A DNA stretch of 64,000 nt from Fodinibius sp052060035 (GCF_052060035.1 NZ_JBPOEA010000002.1:186001-250000); one strand, 5' to 3'; shown: positions 27,478 to 37,633, counted from the first letter of the stretch. Numbers and translations are program-made. Notes: a model not told the origin generated them from the sequence alone.

Positions 27478-27596
27478 TGACTTGTAAATAATTGAAATCT
27501 GTTTCTATTTGAGGTAGTTATATGCTATCTACGCTTATTTTAATAGCGTTAAAGGTAACGTATTTACAGTGCACAGGAAAACGGAATTTCCAACAC

Positions 27597-28439
27597 TTAT
27601 CCATCACTAAACGCTTGTTCCAGCTCTTTGTTGCGTTTGCGAACCCCCAATCCACTAATCCAGATAGAAAGCTGGAAAAGTAATACTAATGGAATAGCAA
27701 TAAGTACTTGCGATACGGGATCGGGCGGGGTTAAAAAGGCTGACAGGACAAAGCAGGAAATAATGGCATGACGTCGGTACTGTTTTAGAAAATCGGGGGT
27801 TAGCAGACCAAATTTGGAAAAGAAATAGCTTAATACCGGCAGTTGAAATATTATACCGCATGATAATATCCACAGGGTCAGGGAGCTGAAATACTCATTG
27901 ATATCAAAGTCGTTATGGATAGCATCGGATATTTGGAACTGACTGAAGAATTGTAGCGCAAAAGGGACGAGAATAAAGTATCCGAATGCGACGCCCAACA
28001 GAAAAAAGAAGGTGATAAAGGCACTATGGCCGATTGATTTCCATTTTTCTGATTGTTCCATGGCCGGTTCTATAAACGACCATAATTGGTAAAACAGGAT
28101 AGGAGATCCCAGAATACCACCAAAAACAATGAGCGTGCCCCAGTAAGTAAAAAATTGGCCGGGTAATTTTCGGCTTTGAATAGTGAGATCGATCGCATCA
28201 ATCCCCAGAATTTTGTAGACCAGAAAATCAGATTGGGTTGGCCCAAGCATAACATCCGAAACGAGAAAATCCCCAAAGAAAAAAGCGATGACCATGCCCA
28301 CTGCAATGCCGGCAAGGCCTTTTATGAGCCGCCAGCGCAACTCCTCAAGATGGTCAAGGAACGACATGTTGGCGGTCCGATCTTTAGGTTTTTTTGCTTC
28401 GGGTAGATCCTCGGTCATTATTTGGCGCTCTTCGGTCAT
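27597..28439 (-). CDS. tatC: Sec-independent (Tat) translocase subunit TatC
   Basis: 280 residues with six predicted membrane segments. TatC binds twin-arginine signal peptides. The family start MSFLDHLEELRWRLIKGL is present after a charged 24-residue N-terminal extension, as is the periplasmic/cytoplasmic signature GSPILFYQLWSFIEPAM and PVLSYFFSKFGL. No tatA/tatB gene is next to it in this window, so they must lie elsewhere. It is the last gene of the rpiB-glyA-tatC series, with 16 bp between glyA and tatC. Confidence 0.97.
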   Translation of the reverse strand: MTEERQIMTEDLPEAKKPKDRTANMSFLDHLEELRWRLIKGLAGIAVGMVIAFFFGDFLVSDVMLGPTQSDFLVYKILGIDAIDLTIQSRKLPGQFFTYWGTLIVFGGILGSPILFYQLWSFIEPAMEQSEKWKSIGHSAFITFFFLLGVAFGYFILVPFALQFFSQFQISDAIHNDFDINEYFSSLTLWILSCGIIFQLPVLSYFFSKFGLLTPDFLKQYRRHAIISCFVLSAFLTPPDPVSQVLIAIPLVLLFQLSIWISGLGVRKRNKELEQAFSDG

Positions 28440-28455
28440 ATATGTGTCGGGATTC

Positions 28456-29760
28456 CTAAGCAGTTACAAAGTCGTAGAGTGGAAAGTTGTCGCAGAGTTC
28501 CGAAACTTGTCCTCTTACTTCAGTTATTACAGATTCGTTTTTCGGATCTTGCAGTACTTTATCGATAAGTTTAGCAATTGTTTTAAACTCGTCGGTCCCC
28601 AATCCCCGGGTAGTCATGGCCGGTGACCCAATGCGAATACCTGAGGTGACAAACGGGCTTTCGGTATCGAAGGGCACCATGTTTTTGTTGAGGGTGATGT
28701 TGGCTTTTTCCAACGCTTCTTCGGCAACTTTGCCGGTCAATCCCTTATTGCGTAAATCGATAAGGATGAGATGATTATCCGTGCCATTACTTACGAGGTT
28801 GTACCCCATCTCCATAAAAGCATTGCCCATTGCTTGGGCATTTGCTTGTACCTTCTTCTGGTATGACTTAAAATCGTCCTGCAATGCTTCCTTAAAGGAT
28901 ACGGCTTTTGAGGCAATCACATGCATGAGCGGCCCGCCTTGCGTACCGGGAAATACGCCGGAATCAAGAATTTCGCTCCAGTTTTTTGTTCGTCCGGATT
29001 TACGAGCGGTTACTCCCAGAGTATTTTCTCCATCTTCTCCAAGCAAGATCATTCCCCCGCGAGGACCGCGTAATGTTTTATGAGTTGTTGTAGTTACAAC
29101 ATGGCAGTGGGGCAGGGGATTGTTTAGCAAGCCAGCAGCAATAAGTCCGGCTGTGTGAGCCATATCCATCCATAAATACGCTCCAACTTCATCAGCGATT
29201 TCACGAAATGTTTTGTAGTTTAAATCCCGTGGATACGCTGAGGCACCAATAGAGATAAGCTTCGGTTGAATCTCTTTGGCTTTTTTACGGACTTCATCCA
29301 GATCGATACGTCCCGTTTCTTTATCAACGCCATAAAATTCCGAATTATACAAGATCCCCGAGAAGTTGACGGGAGAACCGTGCGTTAAGTGGCCACCGTG
29401 CGAAAGGTCCAGGCCCAATAGCGTTTCGCCGGGCTCCATAAAAGTTAGATAGACCGCAGCATTTGCCTGCGCACCTGAGTGAGGTTGGACGTTTACCCAA
29501 GAGGCTCCAAAAAGTTTTTTGGCTCGTTCACGGGCTAATTCCTCAACTTTGTCAACGACTTCGCAGCCACCGTAATATCGCTTGCCGGGTAATCCCTCGG
29601 CGTACTTGTTTGTCAACGTTGAGCCCATTGCTTCCATAACCGCTCGTGAAGCAAAATTTTCGGATGCAATGAGTTCTAAATTATCATTTTGGCGTTCTTT
29701 TTCTTCAGCTAAAAGTTGAAATATATCAGAATCTTGTTCAGATAGAGATTGCATACCCAT
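28456..29760 (-). CDS. glyA: Serine hydroxymethyltransferase
   Basis: 434 residues. It converts serine and tetrahydrofolate to glycine and methylene-THF. The PLP Lys228 is in TTTTHKTLRGPRGG. Other family blocks: NLELIASENFASRAV, NKYAEGLPGKRYYGGCEVVD, GLDLSHGGHLTHG and SGIRIGSPAMTTRG. The ATG shares one base with the stop of rpiB (TAATG), so translation is coupled. Together with folC elsewhere in the window it serves one-carbon metabolism. Confidence 0.98.
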   Translation of the reverse strand: MGMQSLSEQDSDIFQLLAEEKERQNDNLELIASENFASRAVMEAMGSTLTNKYAEGLPGKRYYGGCEVVDKVEELARERAKKLFGASWVNVQPHSGAQANAAVYLTFMEPGETLLGLDLSHGGHLTHGSPVNFSGILYNSEFYGVDKETGRIDLDEVRKKAKEIQPKLISIGASAYPRDLNYKTFREIADEVGAYLWMDMAHTAGLIAAGLLNNPLPHCHVVTTTTHKTLRGPRGGMILLGEDGENTLGVTARKSGRTKNWSEILDSGVFPGTQGGPLMHVIASKAVSFKEALQDDFKSYQKKVQANAQAMGNAFMEMGYNLVSNGTDNHLILIDLRNKGLTGKVAEEALEKANITLNKNMVPFDTESPFVTSGIRIGSPAMTTRGLGTDEFKTIAKLIDKVLQDPKNESVITEVRGQVSELCDNFPLYDFVTA

Positions 29761-30203
29761 TAATTTTTATCAGTTAAATCATGAATTTTTTTTACGCGTC
29801 GTTCGTGTCGGCCGCCATCAAAATCAGTATTGAGCCAAACTTCGACAATCTTTTTTAATTTTTCTGTACTCAGTTGTCTCCCGGGCAGGCATAATATATT
29901 CGCGTTGTTATGCTGTCGGGTCATTTTAGCAGAATTATCATCATACACCAATGCGGCGCGAACATTTTTATATTTATTTGCCGTCATGCACATTCCCTGT
30001 CCGGTTCCGCAAATAAGGATCCCCTTTTCGTGCTCACCGTTATTTACTTTTTCGGCTACCTGAACAGCAAAATCGGGATAGTCAACAGATTCGTCGGAGT
30101 GAGTACCAAAATCAACAGGCATGTGCCCCATTTCTTCGAGCCAAGCTTTTACTTTTTCTTTGGCCTCAAAACCGGCATGGTCGCTGGCTATTGGAATAAT
30201 CAT
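29760..30203 (-). CDS. rpiB: Ribose-5-phosphate isomerase B
   Basis: 147 residues, normal length. It interconverts ribose-5-phosphate and ribulose-5-phosphate. Motifs: IPIASDHAGFEAKEKVKAWL at the start, the catalytic Cys and phosphate loop in GILICGTGQGMCMTANK, and later AKMTRQHNNANILCLPGR. It overlaps glyA by one base and leads the rpiB-glyA-tatC operon. Confidence 0.97.
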   Translation of the reverse strand: MIIPIASDHAGFEAKEKVKAWLEEMGHMPVDFGTHSDESVDYPDFAVQVAEKVNNGEHEKGILICGTGQGMCMTANKYKNVRAALVYDDNSAKMTRQHNNANILCLPGRQLSTEKLKKIVEVWLNTDFDGGRHERRVKKIHDLTDKN

Positions 30204-30331
30204 AATTGCATAAATTTGCTTGAGTTAAGGGTTGGTTAAATATCCGTAAATTACGCCTTATTAAAAAGGTGACCGGATGTAATATATATGCTTTCTTAGC
30301 TGAATGATAAAAGCATGAAAGGGGCATGATT

Positions 30332-31012
30332 TTATCGCCCGCTGGTTAGCGCATAGATAAGGATATTTGTACCCATTTGAAGCGCTTTTTCTCTAACTGC
30401 GGCCGGGTCGTTATGTATATCGGGATTCGCCCAACCATCTCCCAAATTTGTTTCATAGGTATAAAATACGGCCAATCGACCATCCAGAAATATCCCAAAT
30501 CCCCGGGGCGGTTTACCATCGTGTTCATGAATTTTGGGTAATCCATCAGGGAATTCGAACACTTGATGATAAATGGGATGATCAAAAGGAAGTTCGATTA
30601 GTGCTTCATCCGGAAAGACTTTTTTTATCATATTTCTAAAATGTTCATCCAGTCCGTAATCATCGTCCACGTAAAGAAACCCCCCGTTTTGTAAATAGCT
30701 TCGCAAGTTTTGGGCTTCGGCCTGGTTCAGGCTGATGGTACCGTGACCGGTTAAAAAGGCAAAGGGATAATTAAAAAGATCAGGGCTGCCGATTTCGATA
30801 TCATCATATTCTGCATTTATAGCGATGGGAACCTGTTGTTGAGCAAATTCAGCCAGATTCTGTAAAGCGGATGGATCGTTATACCAGTCACCGCCCCCTC
30901 GATATTGGATGCGAGCTAAATTGAAAGAATCAGAATCCTGCGCTGTTGTTGGACAGCTAAAACCGACTATTAGAGTGACTAACAGTATATATTTCAGAAT
31001 GTTTGAAACCAT
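30332..31012 (-). CDS. DUF4159 domain-containing secreted protein
   Basis: 226 residues with an N-terminal signal (ILKYILLVTLIVGFSCPTTA; the Cys makes a lipoprotein possible). The mature part begins FNLARIQYRGGGDWYNDP, the typical DUF4159 opening, then AFLTGHGTISL, GGFLYVDDDYGLDEHF and PIYHQVFEFPDGLPKI. The fold is thought to be glutamine-amidotransferase-like, but no catalytic Cys is apparent, and the role is unknown. It starts 12 bp after the DUF4249 gene stops, so it is probably not in the same unit as rpiB. Confidence 0.88.
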   Translation of the reverse strand: MVSNILKYILLVTLIVGFSCPTTAQDSDSFNLARIQYRGGGDWYNDPSALQNLAEFAQQQVPIAINAEYDDIEIGSPDLFNYPFAFLTGHGTISLNQAEAQNLRSYLQNGGFLYVDDDYGLDEHFRNMIKKVFPDEALIELPFDHPIYHQVFEFPDGLPKIHEHDGKPPRGFGIFLDGRLAVFYTYETNLGDGWANPDIHNDPAAVREKALQMGTNILIYALTSGR

Positions 31013-31023
31013 GGGGATATATT

Positions 31024-31905
31024 TTACGGTCGAGCAATATAAGTAGTATTAGAGTCGCTGGCCATACTTCCAAAAATACCAATACCGCCGTTTACATTAT
31101 AGCGGATATTTTGAATTTCACCGGGCGATAAGGTAGTGCCCCCTGATTGCGTGTCATGTGATCGGAGAAAGTCGTAGAAATTATCATCGATGGCATTTAC
31201 TATAATATTATTAGAACCGTAAAAGGCAACTCCCAACCAAGGTAATCGCAAAGAAATAGTGCCATCCGAATTACGTTCAAAATTTCCCTCATTGACGATA
31301 CCCGATGAGTTGACGTAAAACTCCTCGATATCGGTCTCGTCATCATCCACTTGATCAGCGTAAAAGGGCGTTAAATTATCGGGACTTGACTCTAATGAAT
31401 TAATAGTAAAAACAAAATAGGTTTGCCGATCAGTAATATATGAGCTTGGGGTTGTCGTAAGCTCAACTTGCTTTTTGCTTTGGTATACGTAGGTGGGTTC
31501 CAGTTCATTAACGACCTGAAAGTTTCCCGGGACATAGGTTATGGAAGTGATTTCTTCCCCATCTTGAGTGGTAATAAACAGCCGGTATAGTTGTTCGGCC
31601 TGGATGGTTACGTTATTGGCTGGGGTGTAAATGCCCGGTTGCTGCTGCTGATATTGATACCGTGCCGCAACAGAACTGTCAGGATTTAGACGCTGGATTT
31701 CAACTTCGGCACCGGATACGGTATTATCCTCAAATCGGTAGGTTTCGTCGATGGGATTCGTCGTAGAAAGGCGAACCTGCTGCAGGCTTCCGTTTGCTAC
31801 CAAATAAGATTCTACGACATAGTATTCTTGGTATTCATCCTGCTCGTAGAGGTCACAGCCCGCCAGTACAACCAAGAACGATAATATTGTAATGAGTTTT
31901 TTCAT
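31024..31905 (-). CDS. DUF4249 domain-containing lipoprotein
   Basis: 293 residues. Lipoprotein signal MKKLITILSFLVVLAGC, then the DUF4249 pattern YYVVESYLVANGSLQQVRLS and VSGAEVEIQRLN. In Bacteroidota such proteins are almost always encoded directly after a TonB-dependent receptor, as here (2 bp after the receptor stop), and are presumed surface partners of it. The family's ligand is not known. It forms a unit receptor-DUF4249-DUF4159 on the minus strand. Confidence 0.9.
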   Translation of the reverse strand: MKKLITILSFLVVLAGCDLYEQDEYQEYYVVESYLVANGSLQQVRLSTTNPIDETYRFEDNTVSGAEVEIQRLNPDSSVAARYQYQQQQPGIYTPANNVTIQAEQLYRLFITTQDGEEITSITYVPGNFQVVNELEPTYVYQSKKQVELTTTPSSYITDRQTYFVFTINSLESSPDNLTPFYADQVDDDETDIEEFYVNSSGIVNEGNFERNSDGTISLRLPWLGVAFYGSNNIIVNAIDDNFYDFLRSHDTQSGGTTLSPGEIQNIRYNVNGGIGIFGSMASDSNTTYIARP

Positions 31906-31907
31906 GG

Positions 31908-34166
31908 TTAAAAATCTATGGTGTATGAAATAGTTGGTAAAACAGGAAGCAGTGTTACCGCTTCACGCTTTGCGGGATTTTCATCCAGGTCATAATTATA
32001 AAACCAGACGTTGCGACGAGAATAGGCATTTATAACTTGGAATTGCCATTCTGCTTCGCCCATCCCAAAGAAAGTGCCTTTGCGACTAAAACTGATATCG
32101 AGCCGGTTGTAGTCGGGCAACCGTGATGCATTGACGCGACCTACAATCAGTTGGTCAAAGCTAAGACCGGAGGTTGGCACATCGAAAGCTCTGGTACGTC
32201 CCAACGGTTTTGTATAGGCTTGGCCGGTGGCATAATTGAAGCTCACGGTTGTAGACCAACGTTTGCTAAGATCGTATTGTAAAACAATATTGAAATCATG
32301 AATGCGATCGTATTTAGGCGGATAATATCGGGCTGTACCCTGATTTGAAATAGGATCGTTAAAATTGGGAAATTTACGTCGAGTGACGCCAAAGGTATAA
32401 CCGGCAAAACCTGTTATACGGCCTACCTGACGTTCAAAATAGAGTTCCGCGCCATAGGCATAGCCCTCACCAAAACGAAAAATTTCCTTATAAGGCAGTC
32501 CGGCCTGATCCGAGATGAAAGGATCAAGTTCAAACAGATCATTCATTGAGCGATAGTAGAGTTCTACATCAAATCCGTGTCCTTCCCAGGGAATCGTTTT
32601 GGCTCCTATCACATATTGATTGCCATAGGCAGGGGGGACTCCGACATCAGTAGTCAGCCAGACATCAAAACCCGTAAAAGCTTCGTTGGATATGAGGGTT
32701 AGAAACTGATTATATCGTCCGTAAGCTCCTTGCAGTCGAATACGGTCAGTGGCACGATATTCCAGCGACATGCGTGGCTCCAGCCTGAAATATTGTCCTT
32801 CGCTGAATCCAGCTATTCGTAATCCGGGGGTCGCAAGCCATTTATCCGTAATGTTCCACTTGTCCTGGATATACCATGACCCGTACTGCGTTTGTATCCG
32901 TGAACTGAATGTGTCTTCCCCGTCGAAGCTGTCTTGTAGTTTTAAGGTCAAATTACCAACCCAAAAGCCGGTGGAGATTTCATGATTATTGTTGGGCAGG
33001 TATTCAATATCACCTTTCAGCGAAAAATCATAAATATTGTTAGAACGATCGATGGGCGTTGTAGCAAGATTTATGGAAGGGTAATTAAAATATCGTGATC
33101 CGGTTGCGGTAAAGTTAGCGAATACCTTGTCAGAGAAAATGTGGGTCCAGGTTGAGCTAAGCGTCTGATTCCCATAGTTAAGGTCAATGCTTGCATCGGT
33201 GGCAAAGGGGAAGTTGAGGTTATCGACTCCACTATAGAAAGCCAGCGAAATTTTATTATTGTCATTGGCATCATAATTAACTTTGCCGTTGAGATCCAGA
33301 AAGTAAAAACTCTTGGGGATGTTATCCGTAGTACTTTGCAATATAGCAAGTGCCGGTTCAAGGGTAGAGCGGCGTACGGCTAACATATAGGAGCCATTTT
33401 TGAATGGACCTTCAATTGAGGCGCGAGAGGAGAGTAGTCCTACCGAAACTGATCCTTGAAATTCATTTCTATTACCGTCCTTATTAAAGATAGTAAGGAC
33501 CGATCCCAGCCGTCCTCCGTATTTGGCCGGATATCCCCCTTTATAGAGGCGTACATCTTTAACAGCATCAGGATTGAAGGTAGAAAAGAACCCAAAAAAG
33601 TGAGAAGGATTGTAAACAGTGGTTCGATCGAGTAGAATTAGTGTTTGATCGGGGCTACCTCCGCGAATATAGAGTCCACTGGAAAAATCAGAAGCCGCTT
33701 TTACTCCCGGCAATAACTGAAGCGATCGAAAGACATCAGATTGAAGAACAGAGGGCAAGTCATTGATAAGCTTTGTCTGCATTTGTGCAATCCCGATATT
33801 ACGCTGTTCTTCTTTTTCTCGCTCCGATTCAACAACTACTTCATCGAGTTGGAAGCCCTCAGGATTGAGTTCGATATCAAGGCGTAGGTTTTGCCCCGGC
33901 TCCAAAGAAATTTCTTGTTCGTACCGTTGATATCCCACATAAGTTGCAACAATGGTATACGTTCCGGCTTCAATATTGGTTAGAGAAAAATATCCAGAAG
34001 TATTTGAAGAGGTGCCTTTTCGACTGTCTTTTATGGCTATATTGGCTGAAATAAGTGTTTCTCCGGTTTCTACATCAGTAATATAACCGTTGATAGAGGC
34101 CGATTGCTGCCCATAAGAAAGTTGTGCCGAAAGAAATAAGATCAGCACTGCGATAAGTTTTTTCAC
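31908..34166 (-). CDS. TonB-dependent receptor with carboxypeptidase-like N-terminal domain
   Basis: 752 residues from the GTG at 34166 (VKKLIAVLILFLSAQLSYG signal). The frame opens further up at a TTG (34211), but that would place 15 polar residues before the signal peptide. After the signal come a CarboxypepD_reg-like domain (SINGYITDVETGETLISANI), the plug (LPSVLQSDVFRSLQLLPGV, GLYIRGGSPDQTLILLDRT) and a 22-strand-type barrel ending PTISYTIDF. It is an outer-membrane importer paired with DUF4249. No FecR or sigma gene is adjacent, and there is no STN domain, so signalling is unlikely. Confidence 0.93.
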   Translation of the reverse strand: MKKLIAVLILFLSAQLSYGQQSASINGYITDVETGETLISANIAIKDSRKGTSSNTSGYFSLTNIEAGTYTIVATYVGYQRYEQEISLEPGQNLRLDIELNPEGFQLDEVVVESEREKEEQRNIGIAQMQTKLINDLPSVLQSDVFRSLQLLPGVKAASDFSSGLYIRGGSPDQTLILLDRTTVYNPSHFFGFFSTFNPDAVKDVRLYKGGYPAKYGGRLGSVLTIFNKDGNRNEFQGSVSVGLLSSRASIEGPFKNGSYMLAVRRSTLEPALAILQSTTDNIPKSFYFLDLNGKVNYDANDNNKISLAFYSGVDNLNFPFATDASIDLNYGNQTLSSTWTHIFSDKVFANFTATGSRYFNYPSINLATTPIDRSNNIYDFSLKGDIEYLPNNNHEISTGFWVGNLTLKLQDSFDGEDTFSSRIQTQYGSWYIQDKWNITDKWLATPGLRIAGFSEGQYFRLEPRMSLEYRATDRIRLQGAYGRYNQFLTLISNEAFTGFDVWLTTDVGVPPAYGNQYVIGAKTIPWEGHGFDVELYYRSMNDLFELDPFISDQAGLPYKEIFRFGEGYAYGAELYFERQVGRITGFAGYTFGVTRRKFPNFNDPISNQGTARYYPPKYDRIHDFNIVLQYDLSKRWSTTVSFNYATGQAYTKPLGRTRAFDVPTSGLSFDQLIVGRVNASRLPDYNRLDISFSRKGTFFGMGEAEWQFQVINAYSRRNVWFYNYDLDENPAKREAVTLLPVLPTISYTIDF

Positions 34167-34342
34167 GCCTTGAATAGTTATTGTTTTATAGTCGCAGTTA
34201 ACGTTTTGCAAGGTAAGAGAATTAAAAGTTTGTCCGAAAAATTAGTTGCTGAATTTTTCAAAAATCGGATTCAGAGATTATTATCTTTACGGCTGTTATA
34301 AAAATGATTCCAAATAAGAATTTCAGTTAGTATTAATAGAAT

Positions 34343-36931
34343 ATGAGCAGCGAACGTTCAAATTGGATTGTATTAAAATTTGGGGGCAGCAGTGTATCGT
34401 CTCCGGAAAACTGGCAAAAGATCGCATCGGAAGTCCAGAAGCGCCAAAATGAAGGGTATAAAGTATGCCTGGTGCATTCTGCCCTAAGCGGAATTTCAAA
34501 TACGCTTGAAGAAATTGTTGAGCACCCATCAGATAATAATCTATTCCCAAAGGTTGAACGGATTAAAGAGCAACACCTTGAGTTAGGTCAAAAACTGGGG
34601 GTTGCTGCCAAAGAGTTGCTTGCTGAAGATTTTGAGGAGTTGGAACATATTGTAAAGGGAATAGAACTGATTGGTGAAGCGAGTTACCGGGTTCAGGCGC
34701 GCCTCTTGGCAATGGGAGAACTGATGGCGACCAAACTTGGTGCGGCCTATCTGAATCAAAAATTAGATACAGCAGAATGGGTTGACGCGAGAAATCATAT
34801 TAAAACAGTGGTCCGAAAAAATGCTACCGAACGTTCGCGCATTATTTCTGCCGTAAGCACTACGGATTATGATGCAACAGTTGCTGATGCCTTGGACAAA
34901 GCTGGTCCCGTTGTTGTGACACAAGGATTTATTGGAAGTGATTCGGAAGATAAAACGGTCATTTTGGGACGAGGCGGATCGGACGTTTCGGCAGCCTATT
35001 TTGCTGCCAAAATCGGAGCAGAACGATTGGAGATTTGGACTGATGTGCCGGGGATGTTTTCGGCGAATCCGCATGCTGTGCCGTCGGCAAGGTTATTGAA
35101 TCATCTCAGTTATGAAGAGGCTCAGGAGATTGCCACCAATGGGGCACACGTCTTACACCCGCGAAGTATCATGCCTGCTCGAAAGCATGGTATTCCCATC
35201 CATGTACGATGTACGTTAAAGCCGGAGTTGACCGGGACCGTTATTTCGTCTGAGGGTTCTGATGATGAAGCCATAGTAAAAGCGATTGCTGTTCGAGATG
35301 ATGTGATTTTAGTAAGTATGGAGTCGCTGGGTATGTGGCAAGAGGTGGGTTTCTTGGCAGATGCTTTTGAAGTTTTTAAGCATTATGGGCTATCGATCGA
35401 TCTGGTGTCTACTTCGCAATCAAACGTTACGGTTTCACTTGATCCGGGTTTAAATGAGCATTTCCAGGATATTCGGGAGGAATTTGTGGAGGATTTGGGA
35501 AACTTTTGCAAGGTAGAGGTTATCGAATCGGTATCAGCGGTAAGTCTTTTAGGGCGTCGTATTCGTACTATCTTGCATCAGCTTGGATCGGCCTTCGAGG
35601 TTTTTCAGGAGCACCAGGTATATTTGGTAAGTCAGGCTGCTAATGACTTGAATTTTACGTTTGTAGTGGAAGGTGAGCAGGCTGATCGGTTGGTGCGTCA
35701 ACTGCATGAACAGGTCATTCTACAGTCAGGCAAACAGCATTCGTTTGGTCCCACATGGTCGCAGTTGATGAAAGAGGAAGATGAAGTAGAAGAGAACGGA
35801 GAACCTTGGTGGGGCAAAAAACGTGAGCAACTGCTCAAGGTTATGAAGGACAACGGTTCTTCTTATGTGTACGATATAGACACCGTTAAACGATATGCCG
35901 GCCTTATACAGAATTTGGATGCGGTATCATTTGGCTTGTATGCGATGAAGGCCAATGCTAATGACGATATTTTAAAAACCTTCGAATCATTGGGTTTTGG
36001 CTTTGAATGCGTATCGATTGGTGAGGTGCGGAAAATTTTTGACCTGTTTCCCGATATGGATCCTAAAAAAATATTGTTCACCCCCAATTTTGCTCCCCGG
36101 TCGGAGTACGAAGAGGGGCTGAAGCTGGGTGTTAATGTGACGCTTGATAATATTTACCCATTGCAAAAATGGCCAAAGCTGTTTAAGGGAGAAGAGCTGT
36201 TTTTACGGATCGATCCCGGTCATGGCGGTGGCCATCATGAGCACGTGAAAACGGGCGGTGTGCAATCAAAGTTTGGGATACCTCGCTTTGAGCTTGACGA
36301 ACTTAAAGAATTAGTTAAAGATCATGAGATTTCCGTAAAAGGATTACATGCCCATATTGGGAGCGGTATCAAAGATCCCCAGTCGTGGAAAGATACGGCT
36401 GTAATTTTGCATAATGTAGCCGAACAGTTGGGTGGGGTTGAGATACTTGATCTGGGGGGCGGTTTTGGGATTCAAGAAAATGAAACTCAGGCCAATCTGG
36501 ATATTGGAGAGGTTGATAAATCACTGCAGAAATTTAAAGAGGCTCATCCCCAGTATGATTTGTGGGTAGAACCGGGGCGCTTTTTAGTAGCAACGGCCGG
36601 AGTATTGTTGAGCAAAGTGACCCAACTGAAAGGGAAGGGAGAGATGCAGTATGTAGGCATCGAAACAGGTATGAATTCGTTTATCAGGCCGGCACTTTAC
36701 GGCGCGCGACATACCATTGTAAATCTTTCAAAGTTGGATCATCCTTCTAATCAAACCGTTAATATTGTTGGACCTATTTGTGAGTCCGGTGATAAGCTGG
36801 GGATTGATCGATTGTTTCCCAACTCTGAGGAAGGCGATGTTATTTTGATTGCAAATGCTGGTGCATACGGAAAAGTAATGAGCTCAAATTACAACTTACG
36901 TCAGCCGGCCGACGAAAAAGTAATCAGGTAA
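34343..36931 (+). CDS. lysAC: Bifunctional aspartate kinase/diaminopimelate decarboxylase
   Basis: 862 residues, a natural fusion of the first and last steps of lysine synthesis. Residues 1-300 are aspartokinase (IVLKFGGSSVSSPENW, LGRGGSDVSAAYFAAK), about 310-460 ACT regulatory domains (LVSTSQSNVTVSL), and about 500-862 the PLP-dependent decarboxylase: AMKANANDDI with the PLP Lys, GLHAHIGSGI, LDLGGGFGI, EPGRFLVATAGVL and CESGDKLGIDR. The same fusion is known in Xanthomonas and some Bacteroidota. Feedback by lysine through the ACT domains is likely. It stands alone, divergent from the TonB receptor. Confidence 0.95.
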   Translation: MSSERSNWIVLKFGGSSVSSPENWQKIASEVQKRQNEGYKVCLVHSALSGISNTLEEIVEHPSDNNLFPKVERIKEQHLELGQKLGVAAKELLAEDFEELEHIVKGIELIGEASYRVQARLLAMGELMATKLGAAYLNQKLDTAEWVDARNHIKTVVRKNATERSRIISAVSTTDYDATVADALDKAGPVVVTQGFIGSDSEDKTVILGRGGSDVSAAYFAAKIGAERLEIWTDVPGMFSANPHAVPSARLLNHLSYEEAQEIATNGAHVLHPRSIMPARKHGIPIHVRCTLKPELTGTVISSEGSDDEAIVKAIAVRDDVILVSMESLGMWQEVGFLADAFEVFKHYGLSIDLVSTSQSNVTVSLDPGLNEHFQDIREEFVEDLGNFCKVEVIESVSAVSLLGRRIRTILHQLGSAFEVFQEHQVYLVSQAANDLNFTFVVEGEQADRLVRQLHEQVILQSGKQHSFGPTWSQLMKEEDEVEENGEPWWGKKREQLLKVMKDNGSSYVYDIDTVKRYAGLIQNLDAVSFGLYAMKANANDDILKTFESLGFGFECVSIGEVRKIFDLFPDMDPKKILFTPNFAPRSEYEEGLKLGVNVTLDNIYPLQKWPKLFKGEELFLRIDPGHGGGHHEHVKTGGVQSKFGIPRFELDELKELVKDHEISVKGLHAHIGSGIKDPQSWKDTAVILHNVAEQLGGVEILDLGGGFGIQENETQANLDIGEVDKSLQKFKEAHPQYDLWVEPGRFLVATAGVLLSKVTQLKGKGEMQYVGIETGMNSFIRPALYGARHTIVNLSKLDHPSNQTVNIVGPICESGDKLGIDRLFPNSEEGDVILIANAGAYGKVMSSNYNLRQPADEKVIR

Positions 36932-36938
36932 AAGCTTG

Positions 36939-37424
36939 TTATAAACTGGGTTTGATGATTGTAAAATAGCGTCTTGGCGGATTGGGAGCTGTTTCCCAAA
37001 CCAGCTTACCATTGTACCAGATACGCTCGGCAATAGAACCGCGACCCTCGTTGTATCCCTTTACCCGAAGCGTATCAAAATTATCGCGATGATCTTCGAT
37101 TAATGTTATGGATATTCCATCGATAAATTCTCGATTGGGAAACACACGGAGAGCATAACGATTGGTCCCCTCATCTACATAAAAAGAATGTTGATTTTTG
37201 GCCGTCTCTACAGGTTCAAACTCTCCAGTCTCGTCATTTTTTTGCAGATAATAGATGTTATAAAACGGAAAATAATCCTTTTTTAATAAATCTTCGCCTT
37301 CTTCATTAACATAGCTAATACTGACATCCATTATGGGAGGAGTAGTCCCGGGATCTTCATTATTGGTGATACAACCAACCGAGAGGATAAGAATTGGCAG
37401 AATAAGAAGAAGTTGCTTATTCAT
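36939..37424 (-). CDS. Hypothetical lipoprotein
   Basis: 161 residues; family not recognised. Signal MNKQLLLILPILILSVGC with a lipobox, then a Glu/Asp/Asn-rich region and a beta-rich C-terminal half containing NRYALRVFPNREFIDGISIT and RIWYNGKLVWE. Probably a periplasm-facing or surface lipoprotein of beta-sandwich type. It converges on lysAC with seven bases between the stops. Confidence 0.7.
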   Translation of the reverse strand: MNKQLLLILPILILSVGCITNNEDPGTTPPIMDVSISYVNEEGEDLLKKDYFPFYNIYYLQKNDETGEFEPVETAKNQHSFYVDEGTNRYALRVFPNREFIDGISITLIEDHRDNFDTLRVKGYNEGRGSIAERIWYNGKLVWETAPNPPRRYFTIIKPSL

Positions 37425-37523
37425 AATAACTTCTGAAGAAGGTTGATCAAGTTACCCTTTGCAAAATTAGGTTATCGAACGTTATGGTAGAAATCAATGG
37501 AAAATAAATATAGTCTTATTTCA

Positions 37524-37548
37524 TTGACTTTGGTGTAAAATACTTTGA
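37524..37548 (+). promoter_or_regulatory. Candidate promoter upstream of ssrA
   Basis: TTGAC at 37524 and TACTTTG about 15-17 bp downstream resemble the Bacteroidota housekeeping promoter (TTTG / TAnnTTTG, with one base missing in the -7 box). Another possible -7 box, ACAATTTG, lies at 37612. Neither is decisive. Confidence 0.3.
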
Positions 37549-37633
37549 ATTTTAGTGCGTTTTAAATTGTTGTAACATTAGAACGTGAGAAACACATAAA
37601 GCGTTCTGTACACAATTTGTTCTTTAACGTATT

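Noticed and set aside
34212..34342. Lysine riboswitch before lysAC
   Set aside because: The gap is only about 130 bp, AT-rich, and shows none of the paired helices of that riboswitch.
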